NCBI GenBank assembly: GCA_022766945.1
Contig: JALEOU010000044.1
Location: forward strand, 1-64,000
Length of the DNA: 64,000 bases
DNA from: Fusicatenibacter sp.
GTDB taxonomy: Bacteria; Bacillota; Clostridia; Lachnospirales; Lachnospiraceae
Direction of reading: 5' to 3'
In this document: positions 45,865 to 54,508 of the stretch, piece by piece
How positions within the stretch are numbered: position 1 is the first letter of the stretch
Layout: each line of letters starts with the position of its first letter
Notes under the pieces: generated by a model
The model's input: only the letters and a program-made list of their open reading frames with translations
Databases searched by the model: none
What the model was told of the DNA's origin: nothing
Translations under genes and position numbers: made by a program

Positions 45865-47355
45865 TCAGATACCCAGAAATCTCTTCACAATGCCATCCAT
45901 CTCATCGACATCGCACTCTGTCGTATGCAGTACCGGCGCTGTACGAATCTCTTCAATTGCTCTGGGAATCGCTGTATTTGAGATGCGCGACAGCTCATCA
46001 ATCTGATCGAAATCAGAAAGCTTATCATAGGATGAATCGATCGCTGCAAGAACACTGCGTGTGAATTTATAAGGACTTGCAGTGGATGCAATCACTGTTT
46101 TCGTTTCCAGATCTTTTGTTTCCTCTTTATATTTCTCGTACACCGCAGATGCCACTGCTGTATGTGTGTCAATCACATATCCCGTGTCACCATACATTTT
46201 TGATATTGCTGCAGCTGTCTCTTTCTCAGACGCATAATTTCCATAGAAATCTTCCAGGGAAAAACGCATCTCTTCCGTGATCTCATACTTTCCACCGGCA
46301 GAAAGAGAAGCCATTAATTCACGGTTCTTTTCCGGATTTTCTCCTGCAATACGATAAATCAGCCGTTCCAGATTGCTGGAAATCAAAATATCCATCGACG
46401 GAGAAGTAGTCAGAATAAATTCCCGATTTCTGTCATAAACACCGGTCCGGAAGAAATCATAGAGAACTTTATTCTCTTTGGACGCACAAATCAGTTTTGC
46501 AATGGGAAGACCCATCTGTTTCGCGTAAAAAGCAGCAAGAATATTTCCAAAATTGCCTGTGGGAACAGTCACATTGATTTTCTCCCCATCTGTGATCTCC
46601 CCATTTTTCACGAGATTTGCATATGCGTATACATAATAAACGACCTGAGGAACAAGACGGCCAATATTGATCGAATTTGCGGAACTGAACTGGAATCCTT
46701 CCTCCTCGAGTTCTTTTGCAAGCTCTGTATCATTAAAGATCTTCTTTACGCCGGTCTGTGCATCGTCAAAATTACCATGAATTGCCACTACATGTGTATT
46801 CTTCCCCTTTTGTGTGACCATCTGTTTCTCCTGAATCGGGCTGACACCATGCTGTGGATAAAATACAATGATACGTGTACCAGGTACATCGGCAAAACCT
46901 GACAAAGCTGCCTTTCCGGTATCCCCGGAAGTTGCCGTCAGGATAACAATCTCATTCTTTACTCCATTCTTTCTGGCAGAGACAGTCATCAGATGAGGAA
47001 GAATTGATAATGCCATATCCTTAAATGCGATGGTAGCACCATGAAACAGTTCCAGATAATAAGCTCCGCCCGCTTTCGTCAACGGAGCAATTTCCTCTGT
47101 ATCAAATTTATTATCATATGCTTTCGCAATGCAGTTCTTTAATTCTTCTTCCGTAAAATCTGTGAAGAAACGGCTCATCACCTCATATGCCATTTCCTGA
47201 TAGCTCATGGCTGACAGCTTTTCCATCGGTACATCCAGTTCCGGAATACGGTTTGGTACAAATAACCCTCCGTCTTTTGCCAGACCCTGCAAAATTGCCT
47301 GGGAAGCTGTCACTGTCTCGCCCTTGCCTCTTGTACTTCTGTATAATACTTCCAT
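45865..47355 (-). CDS. thrC: Threonine synthase
   Basis: PLP enzyme converting O-phosphohomoserine to threonine. 496 residues. N-terminal LYRSTRGKGETVTASQA, PLP lysine in FHGATIAFKDMALSI, TATSGDTGKAALSGF for phosphate binding and VTVPTGNFGNILAAFYA. ATG at 47355 has AGGAG nine bases upstream; a GTG two codons earlier lies too close. It has its own promoter. No T-box precedes it. Confidence 0.96.
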   Translation of the reverse strand: MEVLYRSTRGKGETVTASQAILQGLAKDGGLFVPNRIPELDVPMEKLSAMSYQEMAYEVMSRFFTDFTEEELKNCIAKAYDNKFDTEEIAPLTKAGGAYYLELFHGATIAFKDMALSILPHLMTVSARKNGVKNEIVILTATSGDTGKAALSGFADVPGTRIIVFYPQHGVSPIQEKQMVTQKGKNTHVVAIHGNFDDAQTGVKKIFNDTELAKELEEEGFQFSSANSINIGRLVPQVVYYVYAYANLVKNGEITDGEKINVTVPTGNFGNILAAFYAKQMGLPIAKLICASKENKVLYDFFRTGVYDRNREFILTTSPSMDILISSNLERLIYRIAGENPEKNRELMASLSAGGKYEITEEMRFSLEDFYGNYASEKETAAAISKMYGDTGYVIDTHTAVASAVYEKYKEETKDLETKTVIASTASPYKFTRSVLAAIDSSYDKLSDFDQIDELSRISNTAIPRAIEEIRTAPVLHTTECDVDEMDGIVKRFLGI

Positions 47356-47456
47356 GATCACTCTCTCCTTATATACTCATTCGGATGGATTCATCACCAG
47401 CACCTTATGTAACTGTCACATCCACAGAGTTTTTCTATTTTCTGACAAGCAGTCTT

Positions 47457-47485
47457 ATTATACTGGATAACATAGGAAAAAACAA
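47457..47485 (-). promoter_or_regulatory. thrC promoter
   Basis: TTGTTT (47485-47480), 17 bases, perfect TATAAT (47462-47457), about 100 bases upstream of the thrC start. Confidence 0.6.
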
Positions 47486-47547
47486 CCCGTAAAAAGGCAC
47501 AGAAACTCATAAACTTTATCACGGCAGTGTATAAAATTTCACGGATT

Positions 47548-48210
47548 TTACATGTCAGAATCCGGATCGGAATTTTCTTTCATTTCCTCCTGCGCTTCTT
47601 CTATTTCATCGCTTTCATCTTCCGGCTGTTCTTCGAGTGCCGGAACTTCTTCTCCCTCCAGATACGTTCCATCTTCGTCTTCCTCTTCTGCCTCTTCCAT
47701 CGCCTTCAGATTCTCTTCGATTTTTTCTTTGGCCCAGGCCAAAAAAGATGCCGCATCACCGAGCTCAAATCCATTTTTTGCAAGAAATGTACTTTTTCCA
47801 CCGATCTTTAATCGAAAATAATTTTCAAACTCGTTAATTCCAACCAAGGAATCCAGGGGGATATCAACGCTTCTGCCCTCTTTTTCATATGTCATGGTCA
47901 GAACGCGGTCTGTAAAACGGAGAACTCTTTCTCCCAGAAGGCCGCCCTTTTTGCATTTTTTCATCTGAGAACGTGCCATGAAATTGGGAAGTCCCAGGCT
48001 CATCAGAAGAAGTGCCGCAGACAAAAACAGATTGAGACAGTCACCCGGGCGGACAAATCCCGACACTACATTACGGATTAGCAACACCAGTGCAGCTGTG
48101 GTACCAAGCCCTGTCAAAATGCGAAGAACCAAAAGAATCTTTTTCAGTTCAAAACGATAGATTTCAATAAACATCCTTTTCGTATACTCAACTCGATTAC
48201 GAAACAGCAT
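47548..48210 (-). CDS. YcxB-like membrane protein with acidic tail
   Basis: 220 residues. An N-terminal two-helix membrane hairpin is at about 27-48 and 58-75 (LGTTAALVLLIRNVVSG, LNLFLSAALLLMSLGL). A PH-like domain of YcxB type follows (RFTDRVLTMTYEKEG, IPLDSLVGINEFENYF). The last 55 residues are strikingly acidic (EEAEEEDEDG, EDESDEIEEAQEE). Function unknown. GGGAGG lies nine bases before the ATG. Likely an independent gene upstream of thrC with an extended -10 promoter (TGATATATT) near 48240. Confidence 0.65.
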   Translation of the reverse strand: MLFRNRVEYTKRMFIEIYRFELKKILLVLRILTGLGTTAALVLLIRNVVSGFVRPGDCLNLFLSAALLLMSLGLPNFMARSQMKKCKKGGLLGERVLRFTDRVLTMTYEKEGRSVDIPLDSLVGINEFENYFRLKIGGKSTFLAKNGFELGDAASFLAWAKEKIEENLKAMEEAEEEDEDGTYLEGEEVPALEEQPEDESDEIEEAQEEMKENSDPDSDM

Positions 48211-48302
48211 CTTTCTTTTCCTCCCGGCTTACTTACTAAATATATCATCTCTGCCGCAGACAGCTCGGCGGATAAACCGTTTTGTTTGTCGCAGATATGC
48301 AT

Positions 48303-48410
48303 TATAATAACCCTTTCCGGAAATATTTGCAATAAAAAGTTGCCATCTGTCAGCAAAACACCCACGTTTTATAAACAGCCACTCAGCCTGTGGCAGAGTG
48401 GTTTTATTTT
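48303..48410 (+). ncRNA. Candidate small RNA ending in a strong plus-strand terminator
   Basis: A perfect TATAAT (48303-48308, poor -35) is followed about 70 bases later by a stem CCACTC-A-GCC/GGC-A-GAGTGG and TTTTATTTT (48379-48410) on the plus strand. No plus-strand protein gene lies upstream to use this terminator. A transcript of about 95 bases is possible. It could equally be the leftover terminator of a lost gene. Confidence 0.25.
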
Positions 48411-48427
48411 CTGCAATATAATTCTTC

Positions 48428-48643
48428 TCAGTTGTCGCTCCTTACGCACTCTTTATTCTTTTTATCCATTTTCCTCTTTTCAGTCGGAACAGGCACTAGA
48501 TTGCCTTGATAAACTGATCGATTCTTAACATAATATTTATCTGCCGTATTCACACCAACGGTAATCAACTGCTGTGTAGCAATTGGCAGTGCAAATGCGG
48601 CCAGGGTCTGATAGAACTTCTTATCTCTTACAGATAACTGCAT
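48428..48643 (-). pseudogene. Truncated MATE-family efflux gene (5' fragment)
   Basis: A short frame starts MQLSVRDKKFYQTLAAFALP and continues IATQQLITVGVN, which matches the conserved N-terminus of MATE multidrug transporters (KKFY-TLLALALPIALQQLI). After about 35 residues the similarity stops and a basic, unrelated tail follows. The ribosome site (AAGGGGA) is still present. The rest of the transporter (about 420 residues) is missing, so this is a deletion remnant. Confidence 0.6.
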
Positions 48644-48802
48644 ATCCAGTCCCCTTTATCATACAGACGAAAGACCATTCTCCTTCCTTTTGCACATAAT
48701 AAAATGCTCAGTCAGACAGACCCGGGCATATTTCAAAAAAATATTAGCATAACGAATGTCATAAACTGACTTGTTCTGTATTTTGGAAAGTAAATTTTTA
48801 TT

Positions 48803-48838
48803 GCAGCAAAGATATCTATTGCCGGATATCTTTGCTGC
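48803..48838 (-). terminator. Terminator hairpin after leuA
   Basis: Perfect 14-base stem GCAGCAAAGATATC/GATATCTTTGCTGC with an eight-base loop, 40 bases after the leuA stop. The following minus-strand sequence is A-rich (AATAAAAATTT), so it may act mainly as a stability hairpin, but it is the only candidate end of the leuA transcript. Confidence 0.55.
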
Positions 48839-48878
48839 GTTAAGACACTCTTTGTTTGATTTTTTTCCACTGCGCAAT

Positions 48879-50540
48879 TTATCGGTTATTGATAGCAGTG
48901 ACTAAAGCATCGATGGATGCCCTGATGATATCTGGATCAACACCGGCTCCCCATGCAAGCTTGCCGTCCGGTTTACGGATTCCTACATAAGCGATCGCTC
49001 TCGAACTGGAACTCTGCTCCAGTGCATGCTCTGTATAGCTGACCAGATCATACTGAAGGCTGTATGCTTTCTTTAATGCATTGCTCACCGCATTTAGACG
49101 TCCGTTTCCTTCTGCAGTAACCGTTGTATATTCTCCTCCTTCATAATTAGAAGTCACCTGCGTCTCAATTCGTCCCTCCGCAAGCTGTCTGAAATGAACT
49201 CCATTGATATTGTATGGCGTAGTCACATTCTCAAAAGTATCTTTAAACAGTTCGAAAATTTCCTCCGGACGCAGTTCTTTATGCAGATGATCGGAAACCG
49301 ATTTTGCAGTATAACTCATTGCTTCTCTCATCTTTGCCGGCAGATTCAGACCATATTTTGTTTCCAGTATATAGCCTACACCGCCCTTTCCGGACTGGCT
49401 GTTGATACGGATGACATCCGCATCGTAATTTCTTCCGATATCGGTAGGATCGATCGGCAGATAAGGAACCGTCCATTTATCCGGGTTCTTCTCTTCGATC
49501 CAGTGCATACCTTTGGCAATTGCGTCCTGGTGGGAACCGGAAAAAGCAGCGAACACCAGAGCACCACAGTAAGGACATCTCTCATTAATCCTCATGCCGG
49601 TATAGGACTCATATGATTCGCACAGTCCCGGCATATCCGAAAAGTCAAGTTCCGGGTCCACGCCCTGCATATACATGTTCATACCGACCGTAATCACATC
49701 GACGTTTCCGGTACGCTCTCCATTTCCAAACAAGGTACCTTCAATTCGATCTGCACCGGCAAGAATACCCATCTCCGCATCTGATACGCCGCATCCACGG
49801 TCGTTGTGCGGATGAAGAGAGAGGACCACATTCTCACGGTATTTCAGATTCTTGCTTATGTATTCTACCTGGCTCGCATAAACATGCGGCATGGAAAGTT
49901 CCACTGTGCTCGGAAGATTGATAATCGCTTTTCGGTCTGCTGTTGGCTGCCATACATCAAGAACGGCATTGCAGACTTCCAATGCATATTCCGGTTCTGT
50001 ACCGGTAAAACTTTCCGGACTGTACTCAAAACGGTAGGATTCTCCTGCTTCTTCGGTAAGCTCTTTCAGCAGCTTTGCACCTTCCACTGCAATCCTGAGA
50101 ATGTCCTCTCTGGATTTTTTGAATACCTGCTGGCGCTGTGCATAGGAAGTAGAATTGTACACATGAACAATGGCGTTTTTACAGCCTTTCAATGCCTCAA
50201 ATGTCTTTCGGATAATATGCTCTCTTGCCTGTGTCAGTACCTGAACCGTCACATCATCCGGAATCAAATTCTGATCAATCAGTGTACGAAGAAACTCATA
50301 TTCTGTCTCGGAAGCAGCCGGAAATCCAACCTCAATCTCCTTGAAACCCACTTTCACAAGAAGCTTAAAAAACTCGATTTTCTGTTCCAGGCTCATTGGA
50401 ATCACCAATGCCTGGTTTCCATCCCGAAGGTCAACACTGCACCATACAGGGGCCTTTTCGATGTGGTCCTTTTCTGCCCAATCCATGCACGGAACCGGCG
50501 GCATATAATACTGTCTCTGATACTTCTTTACATTCATCAT
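48879..50540 (-). CDS. leuA: 2-Isopropylmalate synthase (long, LeuA2-type)
   Basis: Condenses acetyl-CoA with 2-ketoisovalerate, first committed step of leucine synthesis. 553 residues. Catalytic N-terminus WCSVDLRDGNQALVIPM, metal-binding LSLHPHNDRGCGVSDAE, and NGERTGNVDVITVGMNMY (shown in part). The C-terminal LeuA dimer/allosteric domain includes SNYEGGEYTTVTAEGNG. Start at 50540 (tandem ATG) is ten bases after AGGAGG; earlier in-frame codons lie on or before that site. Controlled by the leucine T-box upstream. Confidence 0.95.
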   Translation of the reverse strand: MMNVKKYQRQYYMPPVPCMDWAEKDHIEKAPVWCSVDLRDGNQALVIPMSLEQKIEFFKLLVKVGFKEIEVGFPAASETEYEFLRTLIDQNLIPDDVTVQVLTQAREHIIRKTFEALKGCKNAIVHVYNSTSYAQRQQVFKKSREDILRIAVEGAKLLKELTEEAGESYRFEYSPESFTGTEPEYALEVCNAVLDVWQPTADRKAIINLPSTVELSMPHVYASQVEYISKNLKYRENVVLSLHPHNDRGCGVSDAEMGILAGADRIEGTLFGNGERTGNVDVITVGMNMYMQGVDPELDFSDMPGLCESYESYTGMRINERCPYCGALVFAAFSGSHQDAIAKGMHWIEEKNPDKWTVPYLPIDPTDIGRNYDADVIRINSQSGKGGVGYILETKYGLNLPAKMREAMSYTAKSVSDHLHKELRPEEIFELFKDTFENVTTPYNINGVHFRQLAEGRIETQVTSNYEGGEYTTVTAEGNGRLNAVSNALKKAYSLQYDLVSYTEHALEQSSSSRAIAYVGIRKPDGKLAWGAGVDPDIIRASIDALVTAINNR

Positions 50541-50629
50541 CTGATTCATTCCTCCTGAACTCACTGTATTTATTCTATTCTAAGGTCAACGAGAAAATTA
50601 ACGACTTCCAGCTTTTGTGGATCTCCAGA

Positions 50630-50969
50630 GTAAAAAAAAAATCTTCCATCTTCTGCATCCTGCCCGGACACAAGAGACGAAAGATACTCCTATCTTACGC
50701 GGTACCACTCTTGATTTGCGAATTGTTCACATGCTTCGCACACTCTGCAGATACGGATTCGGACCTGATCGATCAGCGGAATCTTCATATCCTTCCCCAG
50801 TAACGGTGGGACTCCGTCTGCGCCTACTCTCCTTCAAACAGATTTGGGGCAGCTGCTCTGAGGTCAGTTCCATTGGACCCATCTGCTGCTTCGCATCACC
50901 CAGCAGCTTTCTGAAACCGGCATCCCATGTAGTATTCCTCTTCTTCGCTTTTCTCCTGACTTGTGACTT
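50630..50969 (-). promoter_or_regulatory. Leucine T-box riboswitch
   Basis: Minus-strand leader of leuA. Stem I distal part GCTGCTGGGTGATGCGAAGC, specifier segment GAACTGACCTCAGAGC with Leu codon CTG at 50867-50865, T-box AGAGTGGTACCGCG near 50697-50710, and a terminator with arms at 50641-50660 and 50666-50685 followed by a run of about ten T. Specifier and gene agree. Confidence 0.94.
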
Positions 50970-50998
50970 ATGTTACCATCTTTCCGTCTTTCTGTCAA
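50970..50998 (-). promoter_or_regulatory. leuA T-box promoter
   Basis: Consensus TTGACA (50998-50993), 17 bases, TAACAT (50975-50970) with TGG in front (extended -10), directly upstream of the T-box leader. Confidence 0.8.
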
Positions 50999-51000
50999 CT

Positions 51001-51349
51001 GTTTTTCCAGGAATTCCTTGTGTTTTCAGGTGTCGATTGCCATTATTTGTTTTAATCCTCAATTCTTAAATAACCATCGATTGGATTAAATGAAAACTTC
51101 TTGCAAGATAATGTGGTAGCACCAATGATTGCAGCAATTGGATATTCCATGTAAGGAAATTAGATTGAAGCGGCTGTGAAGTGGCTGTTCAGTATCAAAT
51201 AGCAATCAACCATAATTTGACTCAACATAAAAAGAATTTCTGTCTTTCTCTCCATGCACGATTTTTATTACACCCATGAATGAACCCTCCGGATTTTAAA
51301 AGTATATCTATATATTTCTCGAGATGATTATGCAATCCTAATTAATATT
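51001..51349. other. Gene-free stretch between leuA promoter and tRNA-Pro terminator
   Basis: About 350 AT-rich bases with no intact gene. A short plus-strand frame near 51074-51151 reads NFLQDNVVAPMIAAIGYSM before a stop. It looks protein-like but has no start or recognised family, so it may be a decayed C-terminus. Nothing else supported. Confidence 0.4.
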
Positions 51350-51391
51350 TTTTAATAAAAAAAACACGATAGCTTATGCAAAACTATCGTG
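51350..51391 (-). terminator. Terminator of tRNA-Pro
   Basis: Stem CACGATAG/CTATCGTG (51365-51372, 51384-51391) followed on the minus strand by TTTTTTTT, ten bases after the tRNA 3' end. Confidence 0.85.
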
Positions 51392-51400
51392 CTTATCTGA

Positions 51401-51474
51401 TCGGGGCAACAGGATTTGAACCTGCGACCTCACGGCCCCCAGCCGTGCGCGCTACCAAGCTACGCCATACCCCG
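51401..51474 (-). tRNA. tRNA-Pro (anticodon GGG)
   Basis: 74 bases on the minus strand: acceptor CGGGGTA/TGCCCCG with discriminator A, D-arm GCGTAGCTTGGTAGCGC, anticodon stem CACGG/CCGTG around loop CTGGGGG giving GGG, and T-arm CAGGTTCAAATCCTG. CCA is not encoded. Reads CCC (and CCU) proline codons. A terminator follows. Confidence 0.96.
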
Positions 51475-51556
51475 CAACTGCAAAATACATTATAACAGCA
51501 AAGAATGAGAAAATCAATAGCATAATTAAAATTTTCTCTAAAATCTGAAATCAGGG

Positions 51557-51753
51557 GTTACTGTTCAGAGGTCACATGAAACAGCTGTGCAAAAATAGGA
51601 TCTCGTAAGCAGGCCCCTGAAAAACGCCGGCACTTAATGAGCAGGATTGTTTCTATCCTGCGAATTTAGTACCGCTGCGTTTTGAAGGAGCGGGAACTCG
51701 TCTGCGTCGCGATCTATTTTCTGCACAGTATTCATTCCAGTCTGAACAGTAAC
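51557..51753 (+). repeat. Interspersed palindromic repeat, copy B (longest)
   Basis: Perfect 12-base terminal inverted repeats TTACTGTTCAGA (51558-51569) and TCTGAACAGTAA (51741-51752). Inside, GCAAAAATAG-ATC and GAT-CTATTTTCTGC, and TGAAAAACGC and GCGTTTTGAA, are also inverted, so the element folds into one long hairpin tipped by GCAGGAT/ATCCTGC. It has a longer centre than copy A. It carries no plausible protein gene. Confidence 0.8.
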
Positions 51754-51947
51754 AACCAGAGATATTGATCCACGGCAGCGTTCCTTTACAGGCCAACTGC
51801 AGCAGTTAAAAAAAATGGAACAAAAATGAAATTTTTTTCTATAAAAAGTGTAATATTTCCTGTTTTCCTGCGTATAATATAGGGGTATTGCGCTTTTTTC
51901 CGAAAGTTCCTTTTTATTACCATGTAAAGTCTTTTTTTGTTGAAAAA

Positions 51948-51996
51948 TGTCTAAATATGTCGTTTTTTCCAGAAAGGTTCTCTTTCGCGTTATAAT
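51948..51996 (+). promoter_or_regulatory. Promoter and possible 0A boxes ahead of the Spo0A-C-like gene
   Basis: TATAAT at 51991-51996 without a good -35. Upstream lie TGTCTAA (51948-51954) and TGTCGTT (51958-51964), 6/7 and 5/7 matches to the 0A box TGTCGAA, ten bases apart. They would allow Spo0A or the product itself to control the gene. Confidence 0.35.
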
Positions 51997-52029
51997 AATA
52001 TGCATTACCTAACAAAGGAGAAAAAGATT

Positions 52030-52365
52030 ATGAACGAAATCCAGCGTCTTTTACATTCTTTAGGGATTGGGGCCAATTACCGTGGATACAAATATCTGGT
52101 ATTGGCGATTTCTCTTTGTTTGGAAGACGAAGATCAGTTGCTTCGGATCAGTAAAACCTTGTATCCTAAAATTGCGCGTACCTATCATGTCAGCACCAGT
52201 TGTGTAGAAAGAAATATCCGCACGGCAATCAATGTTTGTTGGGAACATGGCAATCGGGAGCTTCTTCTTCATATATCAATGTATCCGCTGGAAATAAAAC
52301 CAACCAATTCAGAGTTTCTGGATATTGTCACAAGTTACCTGAAATGCCGTTCGACCTTTTCCTGA
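52030..52365 (+). CDS. Stand-alone Spo0A C-terminal DNA-binding domain protein
   Basis: 111 residues. The whole protein corresponds to the Spo0A effector domain: LLHSLGIGANYRGYKYLVLA, ISKTLYPKIARTYHVSTSCVE and the recognition-helix region VERNIRTAINVCWE (positions about 55-75). There is no receiver domain, so activity would not depend on phosphorylation. AAAGGAG lies nine bases before the ATG at 52030. An earlier in-frame ATG lacks a site. Possible role: competitor or paralogous regulator at 0A boxes. Convergent with leuD. Confidence 0.82.
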   Translation: MNEIQRLLHSLGIGANYRGYKYLVLAISLCLEDEDQLLRISKTLYPKIARTYHVSTSCVERNIRTAINVCWEHGNRELLLHISMYPLEIKPTNSEFLDIVTSYLKCRSTFS

Positions 52366-52438
52366 GCTGCTTATTTGGGGAATACTTTATCATAAAAAGG
52401 TCCATCGGAACTTTTTCCTTTTCTTCCTGACAATGAGA

Positions 52439-52474
52439 AAACCCCCGGAACATCGATTTCTCGTTCCGAGGGTT
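52439..52474. terminator. Bidirectional terminator between the Spo0A-C-like gene and leuD
   Basis: AACCCCCGGAAC and GTTCCGAGGGTT pair with one mismatch. It is followed by CTTTTTTT on the plus strand and TTTT on the minus strand. It serves both convergent genes. Confidence 0.85.
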
Positions 52475-52493
52475 CTTTTTTTGCCTGTTTTGC

Positions 52494-52982
52494 TTATTTC
52501 TGACTATTAATATAATTTACCAGCCCTTCAGCACTGATAATTTTCTGCATAAATTCCGGAAATGCCTGCCCTTTGTAACTTGTTCCTTTGGTTTTGTCAT
52601 AGATCATACCGGAATCAAAGTCAACTTCCACATCATCTCCTGCTTCAATCGCTTTGGCTGCCTCCGGGCATTCGATGATCGGCAAACCGATATTGATTGC
52701 GTTTCGATAAAAGATTCTGGCGAACGTCTCTGCAATTACACAAGACACACCGGCTGCCTTAATTGCAATCGGTGCATGCTCTCTGGATGAGCCGCAGCCA
52801 AAATTCTTGTTTGCCACAATTAAATCACCTTTCTGCACTTTCTTAACAAATTCGCTGTCAATATCTTCCATACAGTGCGTTGCCAGCTCTGCAGGATCTG
52901 AGGAATTCAGGTACCGTGCCGGAATGATGACATCGGTATCTACATTGTCTCCGTATTTAAATACTGTTCCCTGTACTTTCAT
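52494..52982 (-). CDS. leuD: 3-Isopropylmalate dehydratase small subunit
   Basis: Swivelling domain partner of LeuC. 162 residues. [18 protein letters not shown] at the start and [19 protein letters not shown], the diagnostic LeuD substrate-binding motif. Length matches the short archaeal/clostridial type. Starts 13 bases after leuC with AGGAGGA. Confidence 0.96.
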   Translation of the reverse strand: MKVQGTVFKYGDNVDTDVIIPARYLNSSDPAELATHCMEDIDSEFVKKVQKGDLIVANKNFGCGSSREHAPIAIKAAGVSCVIAETFARIFYRNAINIGLPIIECPEAAKAIEAGDDVEVDFDSGMIYDKTKGTSYKGQAFPEFMQKIISAEGLVNYINSQK

Positions 52983-52995
52983 GTTATCTTCCTCC

Positions 52996-54264
52996 TTATA
53001 ATCCCAGTTCTTCCGGTGCGGAGATTTTGCCGGTTACTGCACTGGCTGCTGCTACAGCAGGACTTGCCAGGTATACTTCAGACTCCACATGTCCCATACG
53101 TCCTACAAAGTTACGGTTTGTCGTGGAAATACAGCGCTCTTTCGCTGCAAGTATTCCCATATATCCGCCAAGGCAGGGGCCACAGGTCGGAGTTGATACG
53201 ACAGCGCCCGCTTCGATAAAGATTTTCAAAAGACCTTCTTCCATTGCCTGAAGATAGATGGACTGGGTTGCAGGAATCACGATACATCGAACTCCTTTCT
53301 TCACCTTTCGTCCCTTCAGGATCTCTGCAGCCTGGCGCAGATCCTGAATTCGTCCATTTGTACAGGATCCAATCACAGCCTGATCTATGGTTACCTCTTC
53401 TGTAATCTCATCGATTGTCTTCGTGTTCTCCGGAAGATGAGGGAACGCAATCGTAGGTCTCAGCTGACTTAAGTCAATGGTATACTCTTCATCATACTCT
53501 GCATCCGGATCTGCCTCAAAGATCTGATAAGGACGTTTGGAATGTTTCTCCATGTAAGTAATCGCTTTTTCATCTACCGGGAAAATTCCGTTCTTTCCGC
53601 CGGCTTCGATCGCCATATTAGCAATTGTAAAACGATCATCCATCGAAAGGTTTGCAACTCCTTCACCGGTAAATTCCATAGATTTATAAAGTGCACCATC
53701 CACTCCGATCATACCGATAATGTGCAAAATCACATCTTTCCCACTCACCCATTTGGATGGTTTTCCAATCAGATTGAATTTTATCGCGGAGGGTACTTTA
53801 AACCATGCCTTACCGGTAGCCATACCGGCTGCCATATCCGTACTTCCAACCCCCGTAGAAAAAGCACCCAGAGCACCATAAGTACAGGTGTGTGAATCTG
53901 CTCCGATAATCACATCTCCTGCCACAGTCAGTCCTTTTTCCGGAAGGAGCGCATGTTCAATTCCCATCTCTCCTACATCAAAATAATTCGTGATTTCATG
54001 ACGGCAGGCAAACTCACGAACGCATTTGCAATGTTCGGCCGACTTGATATCCTTGTTTGGGATAAAGTGATCCATTACCAGTGCAATCTTATCTTTGTCA
54101 AAAACTGTTTTCTTCGTAAATTTGTCCATCTCATGAATAGCTACCGGGGATGTAATATCATTGCCCAGTACCAGATCCAGATTTGCTTCTATCAGCTGTC
54201 CGGCTTCTACATGATCCAGTCCCGCTGCATGCGCGAGAATCTTCTGTGTCATTGTCATTCCCAT
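52996..54264 (-). CDS. leuC: 3-Isopropylmalate dehydratase large subunit
   Basis: Aconitase-family [4Fe-4S] enzyme isomerising 2- to 3-isopropylmalate. 422 residues, the HacA/LeuC short type. Cluster cysteines in [16 protein letters not shown] and [12 protein letters not shown], substrate region [24 protein letters not shown] precedes the start by 11 bases. The 5' UTR contains palindromic repeat copy C. Confidence 0.96.
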   Translation of the reverse strand: MGMTMTQKILAHAAGLDHVEAGQLIEANLDLVLGNDITSPVAIHEMDKFTKKTVFDKDKIALVMDHFIPNKDIKSAEHCKCVREFACRHEITNYFDVGEMGIEHALLPEKGLTVAGDVIIGADSHTCTYGALGAFSTGVGSTDMAAGMATGKAWFKVPSAIKFNLIGKPSKWVSGKDVILHIIGMIGVDGALYKSMEFTGEGVANLSMDDRFTIANMAIEAGGKNGIFPVDEKAITYMEKHSKRPYQIFEADPDAEYDEEYTIDLSQLRPTIAFPHLPENTKTIDEITEEVTIDQAVIGSCTNGRIQDLRQAAEILKGRKVKKGVRCIVIPATQSIYLQAMEEGLLKIFIEAGAVVSTPTCGPCLGGYMGILAAKERCISTTNRNFVGRMGHVESEVYLASPAVAAASAVTGKISAPEELGL

Positions 54265-54293
54265 GATATGTATTTCCTCCTGATCGATTTCTT

Positions 54294-54339
54294 TTACTGT
54301 TCAGGCAACGCACGGCGTCAGTTGCATTCTGAACAGTAA
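54294..54339. repeat. Interspersed palindromic repeat, copy C (minimal)
   Basis: 46 bases bounded by TTACTGTTCAG and CTGAACAGTAA with an inner stem GCAAC/GTTGC. It keeps the termini of copies A and B but has lost their interior. It sits in the leuC leader, 30 bases upstream of the start codon. Confidence 0.75.
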
Positions 54340-54384
54340 CACTGATTTCTCTTTGACGGTGTGTCATAGAGTTTTGATGCTTTT

Positions 54385-54409
54385 ATCTTAGCACATTTCA
54401 TGATATAAT
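54385..54409. promoter_or_regulatory. Divergent promoters of leuC and lysR
   Basis: On the minus strand TGCTAAGAT (extended -10, 54393-54385) faces leuC. On the plus strand TGATATAAT (extended -10, 54401-54409) faces lysR. Neither has a strong -35, so both may need the LysR protein or another activator. Confidence 0.5.
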
Positions 54410-54508
54410 ACTAATACATAAAAAGAATATTTATTATAATCTCTCGTTATATTTTATTGCCGCCACTTAATATGTTGCGGACCATACTTTCAGGAAAGAG
54501 AGGATATC

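Noticed and set aside
48659-48877. Minus-strand frame of 72 codons after leuA
   Set aside because: Covers the leuA terminator hairpin; low-complexity Lys/Asn/Cys composition and no ribosome site.
51634-52005. Minus-strand open frame of 123 codons
   Set aside because: It runs through palindromic repeat copy B and the promoter of the Spo0A-C-like gene; a similar short peptide arises from copy A only because the DNA repeat is shared.
54158-54367. Minus-strand open frame overlapping the leuC start
   Set aside because: Out of frame with leuC, spans repeat copy C and has no recognisable protein features.
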